Source of the DNA: Corylus avellana
Lineage: Eukaryota; Streptophyta; Magnoliopsida; Fagales; Betulaceae
DNA length: 64,000 bases
Direction of reading: 5' to 3'
NCBI RefSeq assembly: GCF_901000735.1
Contig: NC_081545.1
Span: 14,992,919-15,056,918, forward strand
Shown: in pieces, positions 1 through 11,094 of the stretch
Position numbering within the stretch: position 1 is the stretch's first letter
How the letters are laid out: every line of letters starts with the position of its first letter
Program-made: the position numbers and the translations under genes
The notes under the pieces: model-generated
Databases searched by the model: none
What the model saw: the letters and a program-made list of their open reading frames with translations, nothing else
Told to the model about the DNA's origin: nothing

Positions 1-1109
1 CAACTTCCTTTCCACAATAGCCATCTGATTTGGAGATCCCCCATTGAAGTTCGCTTCATACATACCCTTGCTCTTTACTCCTCGCCTTCCTCTAAGCAGA
101 ATTGTTGGGAATGCTCACTTAATGTTTAAAAAAGCTCCATTGCTTCCTCACTACTCTTCTCCATAAGTGCTCCTCCACAAGCTGAGTCAACCATTCCTTT
201 GTTAGTATCATCTAGACCTTCATAGAAGATTTGTACCTGATCATCTTGAGGGATGTTATGATGTGGACACTTTAGAAGCAATGAATTGAAGTGATCTCAT
301 GCCTTAAAGAAAAGATCTCCATCTCTTTGCAGGAACATTTGAAGTTCCCTTTCAAGTTGTCTTGTCTTTTGGGCTAGGAAAAACTTCTTCAGAAACTTGG
401 TGGCTAATTCTTCCTAAGTGTGGATAGAATCTGCAGGCAAAGAATAATACCAAAGTTTAGCATTATCTTTCGAAGAGAAGGGAAAGAGGACTAACATAAG
501 CCTCTCTGAAGTTAAGCCTTGGATGTGCTGCAACTTGCATAGATTAAAGAACTCCTTAAGATGCAAGTTAGGATCCTCAGTAGTTGTGCCCCTGAAATGA
601 GTCAATGCATTGAGGATTTGAGGGCAAATATAATAGTTTCCTTCCACCTCCAGTTGATATGCTATGCATGAGGGTTGATTGAGATTTGTTGGGATGAACG
701 CTTGCTTCATTGGTCCCATCGGTGGCGGATTTGCCTCTAGTGGTCTTGGCACTATTGGTGGATTTTCTTGCAAATCTTCCATCTCAATTTCTTCCTCTTC
801 TTCTTTGTCTCTAAGTCTTTGTCGAATTGTCCGCTCAATTTCAGGATTGAGTGGAATGACTATTGAATCTTGAGATCGACGACCTTGCATCAATTGAATT
901 GCTTCTTCAGTCAAAGCAACTTCAGTGCTGCTTGTCCAGATGCTCCCTAGAACTGAGCTCGATCGCAGGTAAGTGCGCTCGATCGCACTCGGATGACGTT
1001 CGATCGCAGTAACAGTATCGCAAGTCCGCAACCTGAAATAGAAAACAGAAAAGTTAGGAAAAACAGAAAATCTTTTTGATTTTTTATAACAACAAAATTC
1101 AAAATTCAA
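1..1109 (-). pseudogene. gag polyprotein of element A, broken and cut by the window edge
   Basis: This would be the capsid polyprotein that packages the element's RNA. The minus-strand frame from 1109 is open to 414 and carries a typical plant gypsy gag start: a NPEIERTIRQR-type N-terminus, an acidic and Pro-rich linker, a PSCIAYQL motif, then the capsid block with HLKEFFNLC and LVLFPFSSKDNAKLWY. Beyond 414 the homology continues (KFLKKFFL, LLKCPHHNIPQDDQVQIFYEGL) through stops at codons normally Trp in this family. Near position 100 the frame shifts. There is no zinc knuckle inside the window. The first 150 codons include the CG-rich motif cluster, so the true start may lie nearer 905. Lineage is inferred from gag motifs and the primer site. 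Confidence 0.8.
957..1012. repeat. CG-rich near-palindrome cluster (A leader)
   Basis: Three to four copies of a GCTCGATCGCA-type motif lie between the primer site and gag in otherwise AT-rich sequence. The best copy is GTGCGCTCGATCGCAC. Function is unknown. Confidence 0.75.
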
Positions 1110-1161
1110 AATTAAAACAAAATAACTAAAGGAAAATAATTCTAAACAAAATTCGCCGTAA

Positions 1162-1179
1162 TCCCCTGCAACGGCGCCA
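1162..1179 (-). other. Primer binding site of element A (tRNA-Asp type)
   Basis: The complement reads TGGCGCCGTTGCAGGGGA, which pairs with the 3' end of plant tRNA-Asp with one mismatch. It sits six bases inside the LTR end. Confidence 0.88.
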
Positions 1180-1185
1180 AAAACT

Positions 1186-2511
1186 TGTTATCACAATTAC
1201 CTACCTAAATTAATAGGCAAATAATTGGATGTTTTACCCGCAAGTGCACGAGGTCAACACAGTAGTACAGGGTGCAAGTACGGGGTCATTCCCATGAGGA
1301 TTGCTAAATTTTGCTTAAAATTAATTCCAAAAGTAAAATAAAACAAAGATTGGATTTGCGTTGATAATGATAAAAAGGTATGGCTTTGATATGCACCACT
1401 AATTATATTTAGCTAATATATCAATATGCCAATGTTTTGATCATGTTATGAATATCTAATATTTGTCAACCTAAGGGCATTAGTATCTACTCCTTAAGCT
1501 ATTGATTTTCCTAAGCAACGAATTAGGCATGGGTGTCTACTCTAATACTTTTCTTTCTTAAAAGATTTAGCATGGTTGTCTACTAAGTTGTTCTTTAAGA
1601 AAGCATAAAACTGCGGAAGACAAACTCATGAGGCCTAGGACATGGGTGTCTACTCCCGGTTCCCCATGTTGATTAACCCAAGAACCTGGTGTGGATATCT
1701 TCTGTTACTTATGTTAAGCCCAGGACTCGGTCATCCAAATTGATTTAACTAACTAGTCCATACCACATGCACACACATATGAGGAATTCATGAAAATAGG
1801 AATTAATCAATTTAGATATCACAACAAGATCATCACAAAGGCGCCAATATTGAATATCAACTAAACATAACTAGGGCTTCAATCTAGCCCTACTCAATAA
1901 ATTGGTTACACATGAAGTTGATGTTAAACATCTTCGTAAAATAAAATAAAAGAAAGGAAAAGAATAAACCCAAAACTTGAACTTGAAGAGCTCCAATTCT
2001 ACTCTTTGGAAAGCATCTCTATTCTAGAGGCTTAAGGGTCTATTTATAGGCCTTTAGGAACACTCTAGAACCCCTAAAAATCATAGGGTTTGAGCCCTAG
2101 TTCGCATTAAGCTACAAAACCCTAAAAGTTGCTCTTTCGTTATTAAGGCTGGCGGCTGACTTGGCCATCACGCACAGGTGCGCTCGATCCCAGCCCGTGG
2201 GCGATCGATCGCAGGTTTGTGATCGATCCTCTTGGTGCTTGCGCTCAATCACGGTTGCCTTGCGCATTGCTGTCCTTGCCTGTAGTGCGCTCGATCGTAG
2301 CTCCCCTGCGATTGATCGCACTACCAGAGCCTTCCAAATTCCAAAATAGCTCTTTTAAGTCCAAAACTTCTAAGATTGCTTCTTTTTCTTCCAATGACCT
2401 ACAAAATCAAGGAAAACATAATAAAGAGCTAAAATGACCTAATTAACTAAAACTAAAGGATTAAAACATGTAAGTTAAGGGCTAAAAATATGAGTATTTT
2501 GGCACTTAACA
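1186..2511 (-). repeat. 5' LTR of element A
   Basis: The minus strand starts TGTTAAGTGCCAAAATA and ends TGTGATAACA (TG...CA), 1326 bp. A TATA-like box lies near 2040 (complement of ctatttatagg). The U5 half carries four spaced copies of a GCATGG-GTCTACT motif also seen in element E. A CG-rich motif cluster lies in U3, upstream of the TATA box. Confidence 0.85.
2175..2320. repeat. CG-rich near-palindrome cluster (A LTR U3)
   Basis: At least five copies of GTGCG-TCGAT-GCAC-like words with variants such as GCGATCGATCGCAG. They lie upstream of the LTR TATA-like box. Confidence 0.75.
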
Positions 2512-2828
2512 AGGCCTATGAAGTTTTGAAGAAGAATGGGTGGAAGGGATTGGTTGGACATCTACATGATAGGGGAAAGCACTGTAAAGTTTTCTTCTCC
2601 AGTTTATTTTCTGCACTTCACTCCACAAATTCTTGCTTTCCTTTTTCATTACATGTTTTTATTTTTGTTTTTGTTTCTAACAGCAATTAATCTTTTGAAG
2701 TTTTGTTTTTGTGAAAAAAAATATTGCTGTTAGTTTTTGTTGATAGATGTTTTGGTGTTTAATTTTGGGGGACGCCCTGGCCATGTTCACACTCAGATTT
2801 CCTTACTTCGGGTAATGTATTTATATTC

Positions 2829-2867
2829 TACACATTGAGGGCAATGTGTAATTCAAGTTTGGGGGTA
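2829..2867 (+). other. Conserved stem-loop plus internal polypurine tract (element B)
   Basis: A perfect 9-bp stem with a 4-base loop (2829-2850) is followed four bases later by AAGTTTGGGGGTA (2855-2867). The real polypurine tract is about 1.17 kb downstream. The same arrangement occurs in elements D and F. Confidence 0.7.
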
Positions 2868-4027
2868 TGGAAAAACACTTTGTCTATTTATTTTTGTTCT
2901 TATTGTTTATTTTTGTTCTTATTTGTTTATTTTTATTTGTCATTTTGTGTTAAAAAAATTGGAAAAAAAAATTGTGCTATGTTGTTGTCAAGTTTGAGTT
3001 AAACTGTAACTGTGATTTGCATTTCATTAGCTTGCTTAAAGGGTTGAACACATCATTATATCATTAGGAGTCTGAGTCCTTTCACTTATTTTTGGGTAAA
3101 GGAAATTTCACTTGTTTGAGATAAATTTTTATAAGCACATTAGCATGTTTTCTGTGAGGTATGATGATGTTTGAGCTTAAGCTTGTTCTTTTTGAGATTT
3201 GTTGGATGACATATTGATGAATAACCATTGGCTTGCAAGATATATATAAAATAAAAAATAAAAAAAATAAATAAAAAAGAGAAGGAAAATGAAAAGAAAG
3301 ATCATGTTGAGTTTTCCACTAAGTAACCGGATCTCTTGCCTCATTAAGCATTGAGTGTTCACGTCAACAGGTGTGAAGTTCAGTGTTGATTTATGATATG
3401 GCTAATCTGACTTCGTAACCTTTTTGACTTAAGTTAATATGCCCTTAGGTATGTTTTACATCTAGTACCCTAAAGCCACCTAGCTTGGGAGCCATTGGCC
3501 TAACACTTGTTATATAGGTCAATTAGAAAGCTTAAGGGAGTAAGACATTGTAGACCCTATAAAAAAATAAAAAAAAATAAAAAAATGCATATCTTGCCAT
3601 GGTTGTTTCAATTGTTAGAGATTCTTACAAATTTTATGGAACTTGTCTTGAGTTTAAGTTGAAAGCTTCATGATTGTATGCTAATTACACTTTTTACTTT
3701 TTAGAGCATATGAGGTCTCAATTGTCCATTTATGAGTGAGTTGATTTTGGATTTCCTTTTGATTGAAATGACGGTGTTTGTCTTTTTAAGCTTGCTCATG
3801 AATAAGAACCATGGTTTGTGTGAAACTTCTTTCGTGTTAACAACATAGCGCAACAATGTTTGTGGGTATCATTCCTGTAAAGCCCTCACGAGACTTCACT
3901 CGTCCATTAGGGATGTCTAGGGGTTTAAAAGGCTTGTTGCATATAATCGTCTCTCCCACGAAAGAGGATTTATGTTTCTTGCATTCATTTTATTTTCGTT
4001 TTGTTTTGCTAAGGGACTAGCAAAATG
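2868..4027 (+). other. Noncoding 3' module of element B
   Basis: No credible ORF. The stretch aligns block by block with 30624-31770 (complement, element D), 6409-7488 (complement, E) and 62160-63235 (F). Landmarks are a CACTAAGTAACCGGA-like block near 3318, an AATTAGAAAGCTTAAGGGAG block near 3522 and a CCCTCACGAGACTTCACTCG block near 3883. Conservation of noncoding sequence across separate families suggests a cis function. Confidence 0.7.
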
Positions 4028-4043
4028 TAAGTGTGGGGGTCTT

Positions 4044-5372
4044 TGATGAGTGCCAAATATTACATACTTGGACCCCTTTATTTACATTAGTTAATCCTTT
4101 AGCTGTGTTGTTATTTAATGTTTTGTGTTAGTTTGTGTTTTTAGTATTTTGTAGGTCGTTGAAGAAAAACTACAGCTTTAAAGGGAAAAATGAAAATTTT
4201 GGAAAAAAACATACTTTTTGAAGACCTAGATGATGTGGTTAAGTTTAACCAAATCGAAGAAAAAGGTTAAATCGGATTAAAGGTCAGATTGAATAAAATT
4301 TTGGATTGGATTCAAATTCAGATTCTGCACATGTCTCAGTATTTTGACCATAACTTTCTGCTTAAGTATCAGATTGAGGTAATTCAAGTGGCATTGGAAA
4401 GCTAACGCAAAATACTACAGATCATTATGAAATAGGATTTTCCTAATTCGGACGTTTACTATGCCAAAGTCATCTCGAAATAAAAGGACACAAATCTAGA
4501 TGAATCCTACTCCGATTTCAGACTTCTATTTGGACTTGGAAACAGACCTCCGAATTATCTAGGTTTACTCGGGCTTCTAGGACTTCCCTAAGCCTATAAA
4601 TAGACTTCTTTGTATTCAAGAAAATATACACAATTCCAGAGAGCAAAATTCTACAGTTCTTTTCTTTAGTTCAGTTTAGGTTTAGATTTTAGTTTTATTT
4701 ATGTGAAGTTAAATTTCCAGCTAAGGTTGGGGATGAAGCCTCATAAATGAAGAACAACATTACTTTTATGTAAGTTTTTATTATTCCGATTTTATTGAGC
4801 TTAATTTCAATTGTTCTACTTCTTTTCAATGTGTGGAATAATTCTTGGATATCTTGTTGTGATTCAAGGATACACTTGATGATTTAAGATAACTTCACAT
4901 AATTGATTGCTTGGTTTTATTTGCTTAAAAATTGGATATCCCTTGTGATTTGTTCTTCGGATACATCTAGTGTTTCAATTAAATTTGGATTCCTTTTGTG
5001 ATTTATGGAATGAATGGATACATGGGATGGTTTTGATTAATCTTTTGAAGCATAGTAAAACATACATAAGATTTAATTTGTGAGAACTTCGGATTAATAT
5101 TGATGAACATAAAGCATATTGTTATGATTCGGTGAGTGTGAATTCCCAAACCTTAGTACCTTTATCTTTTGTTTTACTTTATTTAGTTTATGTTGCATTT
5201 TAGTTTTAAAAACTCAAAATCAAAAACCTTTTCGAACTAGGTTAGGATAAAATTAGTTTAGATATAGGTTGTTCTTTCAAAAATACAATTTTCTGTGGGT
5301 TCGACCTCGCACTTGCAATCCATTAAACTACAAACGATTCGTTCACTTGCGAGTTAAATAAATTTGAATAAC
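4044..5372 (+). repeat. 3' LTR of element B
   Basis: It starts TGATGAGTGCCAAATATTAC directly after a polypurine tract (GTGTGGGGGTCTT) and ends AATTTGAATAACA, 1329 bp. A TATA box (cctataaata) is near 4592. The U5 half has repeated 'ggatac...tga...gat' words. The CG-rich cluster of other families is absent here. The sequence is closest to the LTRs of element D. Confidence 0.85.
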
Positions 5373-6394
5373 AGTATCTACTCCTTAAGCTATTGATCTC
5401 CCTAAGCAACAAGTTAGGCATGGTATCTACTCTAATTCTTTTCTCTCTTAAAGGATTTAGCATGTTATCTACAAAGTTGTTCTTCAAGAAAGCATAAATC
5501 TATGGAAATCCACAACCACATGAAGCCTCAGGCATGGTATCTACTCCCGGTTCTCCATGTTGATTAATCCAAGAACCTGTTATGGGGTTCTTTTGTCACT
5601 TTATTAAGCCAAGGACTCGGTCATCCAAATTGACTTAAATAACAAATTCATACCACAAGCATATGATGATCAAGCACATTCATGTCAGGAATTCAATAAC
5701 GTAGGAAATAATCCAGTTAAATATCCAAAATATAATTGTAGCAAAGGCACCAATGTTGAAATCCTAAAGAGACATGATTAGGGCTTGGATGGAAATCCTA
5801 AGGTATTAGCTACACATAATTTGGATGGAAATCATCCTCATAAAAAGAAAATAAAAAGGAAAAAGAAAAACCGATAAAGCCTTTTAGCCTCCAAATATTC
5901 TCCCAAAGCTTGTGTCTGCTCTCTCTCTCTCTCGCTTTCCTTCTGGATGAGTTGAGGGCCTATTTATAGAGTTTGGAACAACCCTAGACGTTCTTGTGCA
6001 GCATAACAACTCAAAAATCAAGTTGGAGTTGGATTCTAGACTTTGAAACCATGCAAAATCGTGTCAAACCGTGTCCTCTGCTGCCCAACGCACGATTGTG
6101 CTCGATCACATTACTACGACTGATCCCTTTCGCTGGGGTGCTCGAGAGCATGGCTGCGCTAGAGCTTAGCTGCGTGTGCACTCGAGCACTCATGCGCTCA
6201 AGCCTAGTCTTGCTTGCGCTCCATTGATTCCTTACTTGCCAGAAACGCTTGCTTTTCTTTAAAATCCTAAAAATGCAAGAAAACACAAAAACAACCCAAA
6301 ACATCAACTGATAACAAAACTAAGAGATCAACATATGTGAATATCAACATATGTGAATTAAGGGGCTAGAATGTGTAACATTCAGCACTTATCA
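5373..6394 (-). repeat. 3' LTR of element E (truncated by element B)
   Basis: The minus strand starts TGATAAGTGCTGAATGTTAC at 6394. The last roughly 190 bp (U5 end) is displaced to the left of element B. A TATA-like box (complement of tatttataga) lies near 5965. A CG-rich motif cluster lies at 6090-6225. Confidence 0.8.
6090..6225. repeat. CG-rich near-palindrome cluster (E 3' LTR)
   Basis: Degenerate copies such as GTGCTCGATCAC and GTGCACTCGAGCAC upstream of the LTR TATA-like box. They are more decayed than in other elements. Confidence 0.65.
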
Positions 6395-8115
6395 CATCCC
6401 CAAACTTACATATTGCTTGTCTTTTAGCAATACAAAACTGAAAATAAAAATAACATAAAACAACAAGTACTCTCCCTCCATTGTCGTGGGAAACATGATT
6501 GCATTTAGCATATGCAACAAGCCTTTTAAACCCCTAGGCATCCCTAGTAAGACAAGTGAAGTCTCATGAGGGTTTAACATAAATGTTACCCACAAACGTT
6601 ATGCAAAATCCATGTCCTCCATAAGATTGAAGTATCACTTAAAACAATGATTTTCATACATTTGCAAGCTTAAAAGGGTAAACTCCATCTTCAAAATTAA
6701 TTGGAATTCCAAAGTCTAACTTCTTGCAAATGACAGGTTAAGGCATCATAAAGTTCAATTGAGTGTAAAGTGAACCAACACATAATTATGAAGCTTCAAA
6801 TTATTTCTAATGCGCAATGACCCAATACCTCGAAGTTCACTGAGATTTCGATCAGAATGAATAACCATGGCATAACAGTAAGAACATTCTTTCTTCTTTT
6901 TGGTCAGGGTGTGCAATGCTTAGTTCCCTTAAGCTTTCTAATTGACCCATGTAACGAGTGTTAGGCCAATGCTTCCCAAACCAAATGGTTTTAGACCATT
7001 AGGTGTAAGAACACCCCTATAGGCTTACTAACTCGAGTAAAAAAGGCTACGAAACCAAACTACCCATGACATTAACCAATTCAAAATTCTCACCTTTTGA
7101 TGTGAACACTCATTGCTTAATGAGGCAAGAGGTCCAGTTACTCAGTGAAAAGCTTAAAATGATCCACTTTTTAATGCCAAAGTATCCATCCCACAAGTTA
7201 CTCAGCTTCACCCAAGACATTGAAAACAGACATAATCAGGTTCACATGTCATACCTCACAAACTATGTGCTAATGTGCTAGTGGCAATTCAAATCGAAAC
7301 AAGTGAATTCTCAAATGTCAAAAGTAAGTAACAAGACTTAGAATTCTGGCCATCAAATCATGTGTTCAATATTCTAAGCTTAGAAATGAAATTCAAATCA
7401 CAGCTTTTAGATCAACCAAAGTCCCAAGAATAACATGAACATGCATTTTTCAAAAATTTTGGACAAAGTGTGTGTGTGTGTCTCCCGTACCCCAAACTTG
7501 AATTACACAAAGGAGATGAGAAAGCTGGTTGGAATAGGTATGGCTCGTAGCATACCCCCAAACTTGCAATAACACTTGTCCCTGAAAAAAATAATTGATA
7601 CTCCAACCAAATACCAGTCAAGTGCAACACATTGTTGTAAAAATATAATCAAAGAATGAAAATGGAACAACAATGGAGAAGATAAAACCTGGAAGGAGAC
7701 CATGTACCCTGGCCTAATGGTGAACTCGAGTGCATAGGGCCTGCATGCGAACCTATGAAGGTGACTCATTTAGCCAAAATATATGGGATCCGCCAAGCCA
7801 ACGGAATCCCCATCCTTGATGCACTCAGTGCTCTCCGACCCATAAGTTTAAATTTGAAGCACCAATTTTTTCTTCTTTTTGACCAAACAAAATGAATTTT
7901 ACCTACAAAAAGATAATTCCAAATGTCCGCACATAGATGTAGATCACTCTAAGTATTCTCAAACAGTTTCTCATACGAAAAGGAATCATGAACTAGAGTG
8001 AAATGAGGAGAATACTCAGGGAGTTTTTCTACCTAGATTGTGTATTTTTGCTGGTCTAGTAGCCCTAACAGACTGTTGTCTTGGCCTATTGGTAATTTGG
8101 GAATAGGAGTTGATG
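6395..8115 (-). other. Noncoding 3' region of element E
   Basis: It begins with the complement of a polypurine tract (GTAAGTTTGGGGATG, 6395-6409), then the conserved 3' module to about 7500. An internal polypurine tract (complement of taccccaaacttg) lies at 7489-7501, but its stem-loop is lost. At 7501-8115 I see a second cccccaaacttgc tract near 7555 and a unique stretch with no supported gene. Confidence 0.65.
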
Positions 8116-8120
8116 TTGAA

Positions 8121-9458
8121 TGATGAGTGCCAAATATTGCATATTTGGACCCCTAAATTTGAATTTGCTAAGCCTTTAGCTTTATTATGTTCAGATGTTT
8201 TGGTTAGTTTTGGTGTTTTAGTGATTTGTAGGTTGTTAAGAGAAAAATGCGGCTTTAATGTGATATTTGCATCTCATTCCATCAATTCTGGGGCTTAAGA
8301 CACTTCATGGAGTATTGGCAGGAAATTGGGATCGAGCGATGATTTGCACCCGATGAGTCCCACTAAAAATGCCATATCCAAAGTTGTATAACTCAGATTG
8401 AAGCAATCTTGGTGTCATTAGAAAGCTAACTCAAAGATCTACAAAGTCATGTTTTACAAGAGTAGGCTAATTCCAACTGGAAGTGCACTCGAGCGCACGT
8501 TTAGTGCGATCAAGCGCACTTGGACCCTGCGTAGCAGATGACATGTTGCACGAGTGCAATCGAGTGCACCTAGAATGCGATCGAGCGCACCGAGAGTGCG
8601 ATCAAGTGCACTCGGCCGACCTGGCAGCGCTAAAACCCTAAAATTATCTTATAAATATCATTATTTTCCATTGTAAAAGTACGGAGATGCGCCAAGGGCA
8701 CTGTTCTTGGTCATTTTTCGTGTTTTCTAGGTTATTGTAGCTTGGAACTCGAATTCTTTTGTAAGTTTTTAATTTTAATGAAGTAATTTAGTTTCTTTAT
8801 GATTTCTTTTGTCATGAGAGGCAAAATCTTCAACTAAGGTTGAAGATGAAGCCTCGCCATTGATTAGTTTTATATTTTTATATTTTGTTCGTACAAATCC
8901 ATCGTTTAATGTAATGTATGTTCATTTCAATTCAATTGTGTGACAAAATTGTGATTGATTGTTGTTTATAAATCTTGAAAACATTGGATATTTGTTGTGT
9001 TTCATCCAACGGATACATCGAATGATTTGATTGAAACTTATATTCATTGTGATTTACGGATACAGTGGATGATTTGATCTCAATTAGATATTCGTTGTGA
9101 TTTGTAATAGAGATTGATTCATCGAATGATTGAATTGGTTTATAAAAAACAATAGAACATATATAGGGTTTAATTGTTTGTCAGATGCATGAATGAAAAC
9201 ATGAGAATGTATGCTTTGATTTGGTGAGGTGAAATTCTAAAACCTTAGCCGTTTATCTTTTGATTATTTTTATTTTATTTAGTTTATGTTTGTTTATTTT
9301 CAAAATCAAAATCATTCGGAACTAGGTTAAGATATAATTGATTTAGATAGAAATTAAATTTCACAAACACAATTCCCTATGGATCGACATCGCACTTGCA
9401 CATACACTATATTGCACACGACTCGTGATCTTGCGAGTACAATTAAATTTGAATATCA
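8121..9458 (+). mobile_element. Solo LTR (Athila-like family) with perfect TSD
   Basis: It starts TGATGAGTGCCAAATATTGC and ends TTGAATATCA, 1338 bp. It is flanked by TTGAA at 8116-8120 and 9459-9463. It lies inside the CCHC-protein gene of element E. It carries a CG-rich cluster (8483-8618), a TATA-like stretch near 8650 and the conserved CTTCAACTAAGGTTGAAGATG block near 8830. No internal element sequence is present, which fits LTR-LTR recombination after insertion. Confidence 0.92.
8483..8618. repeat. CG-rich near-palindrome cluster (solo LTR)
   Basis: About six copies of GTGCGATCGAGCGCAC-like words with GATC and GAGT variants. They end at the GGCAGCGCTAAAACCCTA block that also closes the cluster in element F. 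Confidence 0.8.
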
Positions 9459-9463
9459 TTGAA

Positions 9464-10303
9464 GAGGCCTCAATGTTCACTTCCTTTCCTTTTTCTCGGT
9501 GTAGATCCTGTGGAACCTCAATTTGCTCCTCCTTTCTCTCTTCCATGTGATTTTCAACCACTTCTTCACTCCTCAGTGTGGTGATAGCTTGCTCATGATA
9601 GGAAGTACTCTCATTGTCCATGTAGTGTCCATTAGGATTGGCCATCAACTGACTTTGAAGCTCTTCTTCTTCTTCTCTATTAAGGATATCAGCTATTTCT
9701 TTTAGTTGAGCCTCTATCTTGGCAATGGATTGAGTGTGAGAGTTCTCCATCTCCTGTAGAGAGTTTGCCATCTAATTAGACTCGCTCATAAGATTCAACA
9801 TCTTATCTTTAAAATCAAAAACTGACAGAAGAGATGGCTCCTCATGGTATTGTTGTGTTGGAGGCCAATAAATGGGAGATGGCTCCTCTTTGTGAGCTTC
9901 TATCTTGGCGATGGATTGAGAGTACAGTAGTTGATTATTGGCCTTCCATCTGCTGAGAATAGCTAACGCATTTTCTTCAAAGTCAGAACTCCATTCTGCT
10001 GATTACTATTAAGGTGAATCTAATTGATCATTGAACTGTAGATATGATTGATGGTGCAATTCATGAAATTGTGGAGCATGATTTTTAGGAGTTTGAGCTT
10101 GCCACGACAAATGAGACCGGTGACTCCATGCCGGGTTATAGGAATTAGAATAGAGGTCATTCCCCGGTCTAGAGAACGGTGTGTTCATATGCTCATAAGG
10201 ATAGTTAGAAAATTGTCCCGCGCTAGGACAATCTCTAACATGGTTATAACGATTATAGCAATATGAACATGGTCCATGGGGTGTTGGAATGTCTCCCCAC
10301 ATG
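9464..10303 (-). pseudogene. Capsid-less CCHC (gag-like) protein of element E, broken
   Basis: From ATG at about 10303 (MWGDIPTPHG) the protein has one zinc knuckle of the CX2CX4HX4C type (CSYC, H, C), then YEHMNTPFSRPG and a Gln/His-rich stretch. It runs on through stops near 10010 to an acidic tail with SIAKIEAQLKEIADILNREEEEE. The solo LTR at 8121-9458 interrupts the C-terminus. No capsid (retrotrans_gag) block lies upstream; the leader and primer site follow at once. The same layout occurs in element D. An RNA-binding role is inferred only from the zinc knuckle. The copy is dead, with stops and an insertion. Confidence 0.65.
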
Positions 10304-10409
10304 ACTAAAATAACAAAAGGAAAATAAAAACAAAAATAAAAATAAAAATAAAAACTCACAAACAGCCTGAAGATACAGCCTTGGAGTGCTGGAATGCGGC
10401 TGTTGTCCG

Positions 10410-10495
10410 GATGTGCACTCGAGCACCCTAGATTGTGCGCTCGATCACATTGGTGCACTCGATCCCCTGGAATGGGCGTTCGAGCGCACCGCCGC
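10410..10495. repeat. CG-rich near-palindrome cluster (E leader)
   Basis: Words such as GTGCACTCGAGCAC, GTGCGCTCGATCAC and GCGTTCGAGCGCAC lie between the primer site and the CCHC protein. Confidence 0.75.
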
Positions 10496-10594
10496 ATAAC
10501 AAAATAGAACTGCAAAACAAAAACTTGAAACGTATTATATAAAATTTATGGAATTTAAACTAAAGGAAAAACTTCTAAACAAAATTCAACGCAA

Positions 10595-10612
10595 TCCCCG
10601 ACAACAGAGCCA
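10595..10612 (-). other. Primer binding site of element E (decayed)
   Basis: The complement reads TGGCTCTGTTGTCGGGGA, the tRNA-Asp type with a few substitutions. It is six bases from the LTR end, whose TG is mutated. Confidence 0.75.
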
Positions 10613-11094
10613 AAAACTTCTTGTGCACTTATCCACTTAAATTAATAGGCAAATAATTGTACGTTTTACTCACAAGTGCACAAGATCAAAACGATAGTAT
10701 AGAAAGCAAGTACGAGATCATTCCCACGAGGATTGCTATAACTATGCTTACAAGTAATTCCCTAAATGATTAATTGAATTAAACAAGATAAAAGATTTAA
10801 TTTAAGTAGTAAGAATGAAAGGGTAGGGTTTTGATATCCACTGCTAATTATACTCGAGTAAGATAAACAATATGCCAATGTTCCAATCATATCAAGATAC
10901 CCAATGTTTGCCAACCTAAGGGCATGGTATCTACTCCTTAAGCTATTGATCTCCCTAAGCAATGAATTAGGCATGGTATCTACTCTAATTCTTTTCTTTC
11001 TCAAAGGATTTAGCATTGTATCTACTAAGTTGTTCTTCAAGAAAGCATAAATCTATAGAAATCGACAACTACATGAAGCCTAGGGCATGGTATC

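Larger units (their letters stand above)
1..2511 (-). mobile_element. Element A: Athila-like Ty3/gypsy, 5' part
   Basis: Read on the minus strand the order is LTR (2511 down to 1186), primer binding site, leader, gag; the rest lies left of the window. The primer site matches the 3' end of plant tRNA-Asp, as in Athila-type elements. The right end abuts sequence of element B in the opposite orientation, so A inserted into B. The distal TSD cannot be seen. Confidence 0.85.
2512..5372 (+). mobile_element. Element B: 3' part of a non-autonomous gypsy-type element
   Basis: 2512-2580 encodes the tail of the same CCHC protein found in element D (shared words YEVLKK and GWKGLVGH). A long noncoding 3' module follows, then a polypurine tract (4028-4043) and an LTR. 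The 5' half lies left of element A and outside the window. The right end stops exactly at a GTATC pentamer inside the LTR of element E, so B inserted into E. No pol sequence is visible between the coding tail and the LTR. Confidence 0.8.

Noticed and set aside
1162..1179. tRNA-like sequences
   Set aside because: These are 18-base primer binding sites next to LTRs, not tRNA genes; no cloverleaf follows.
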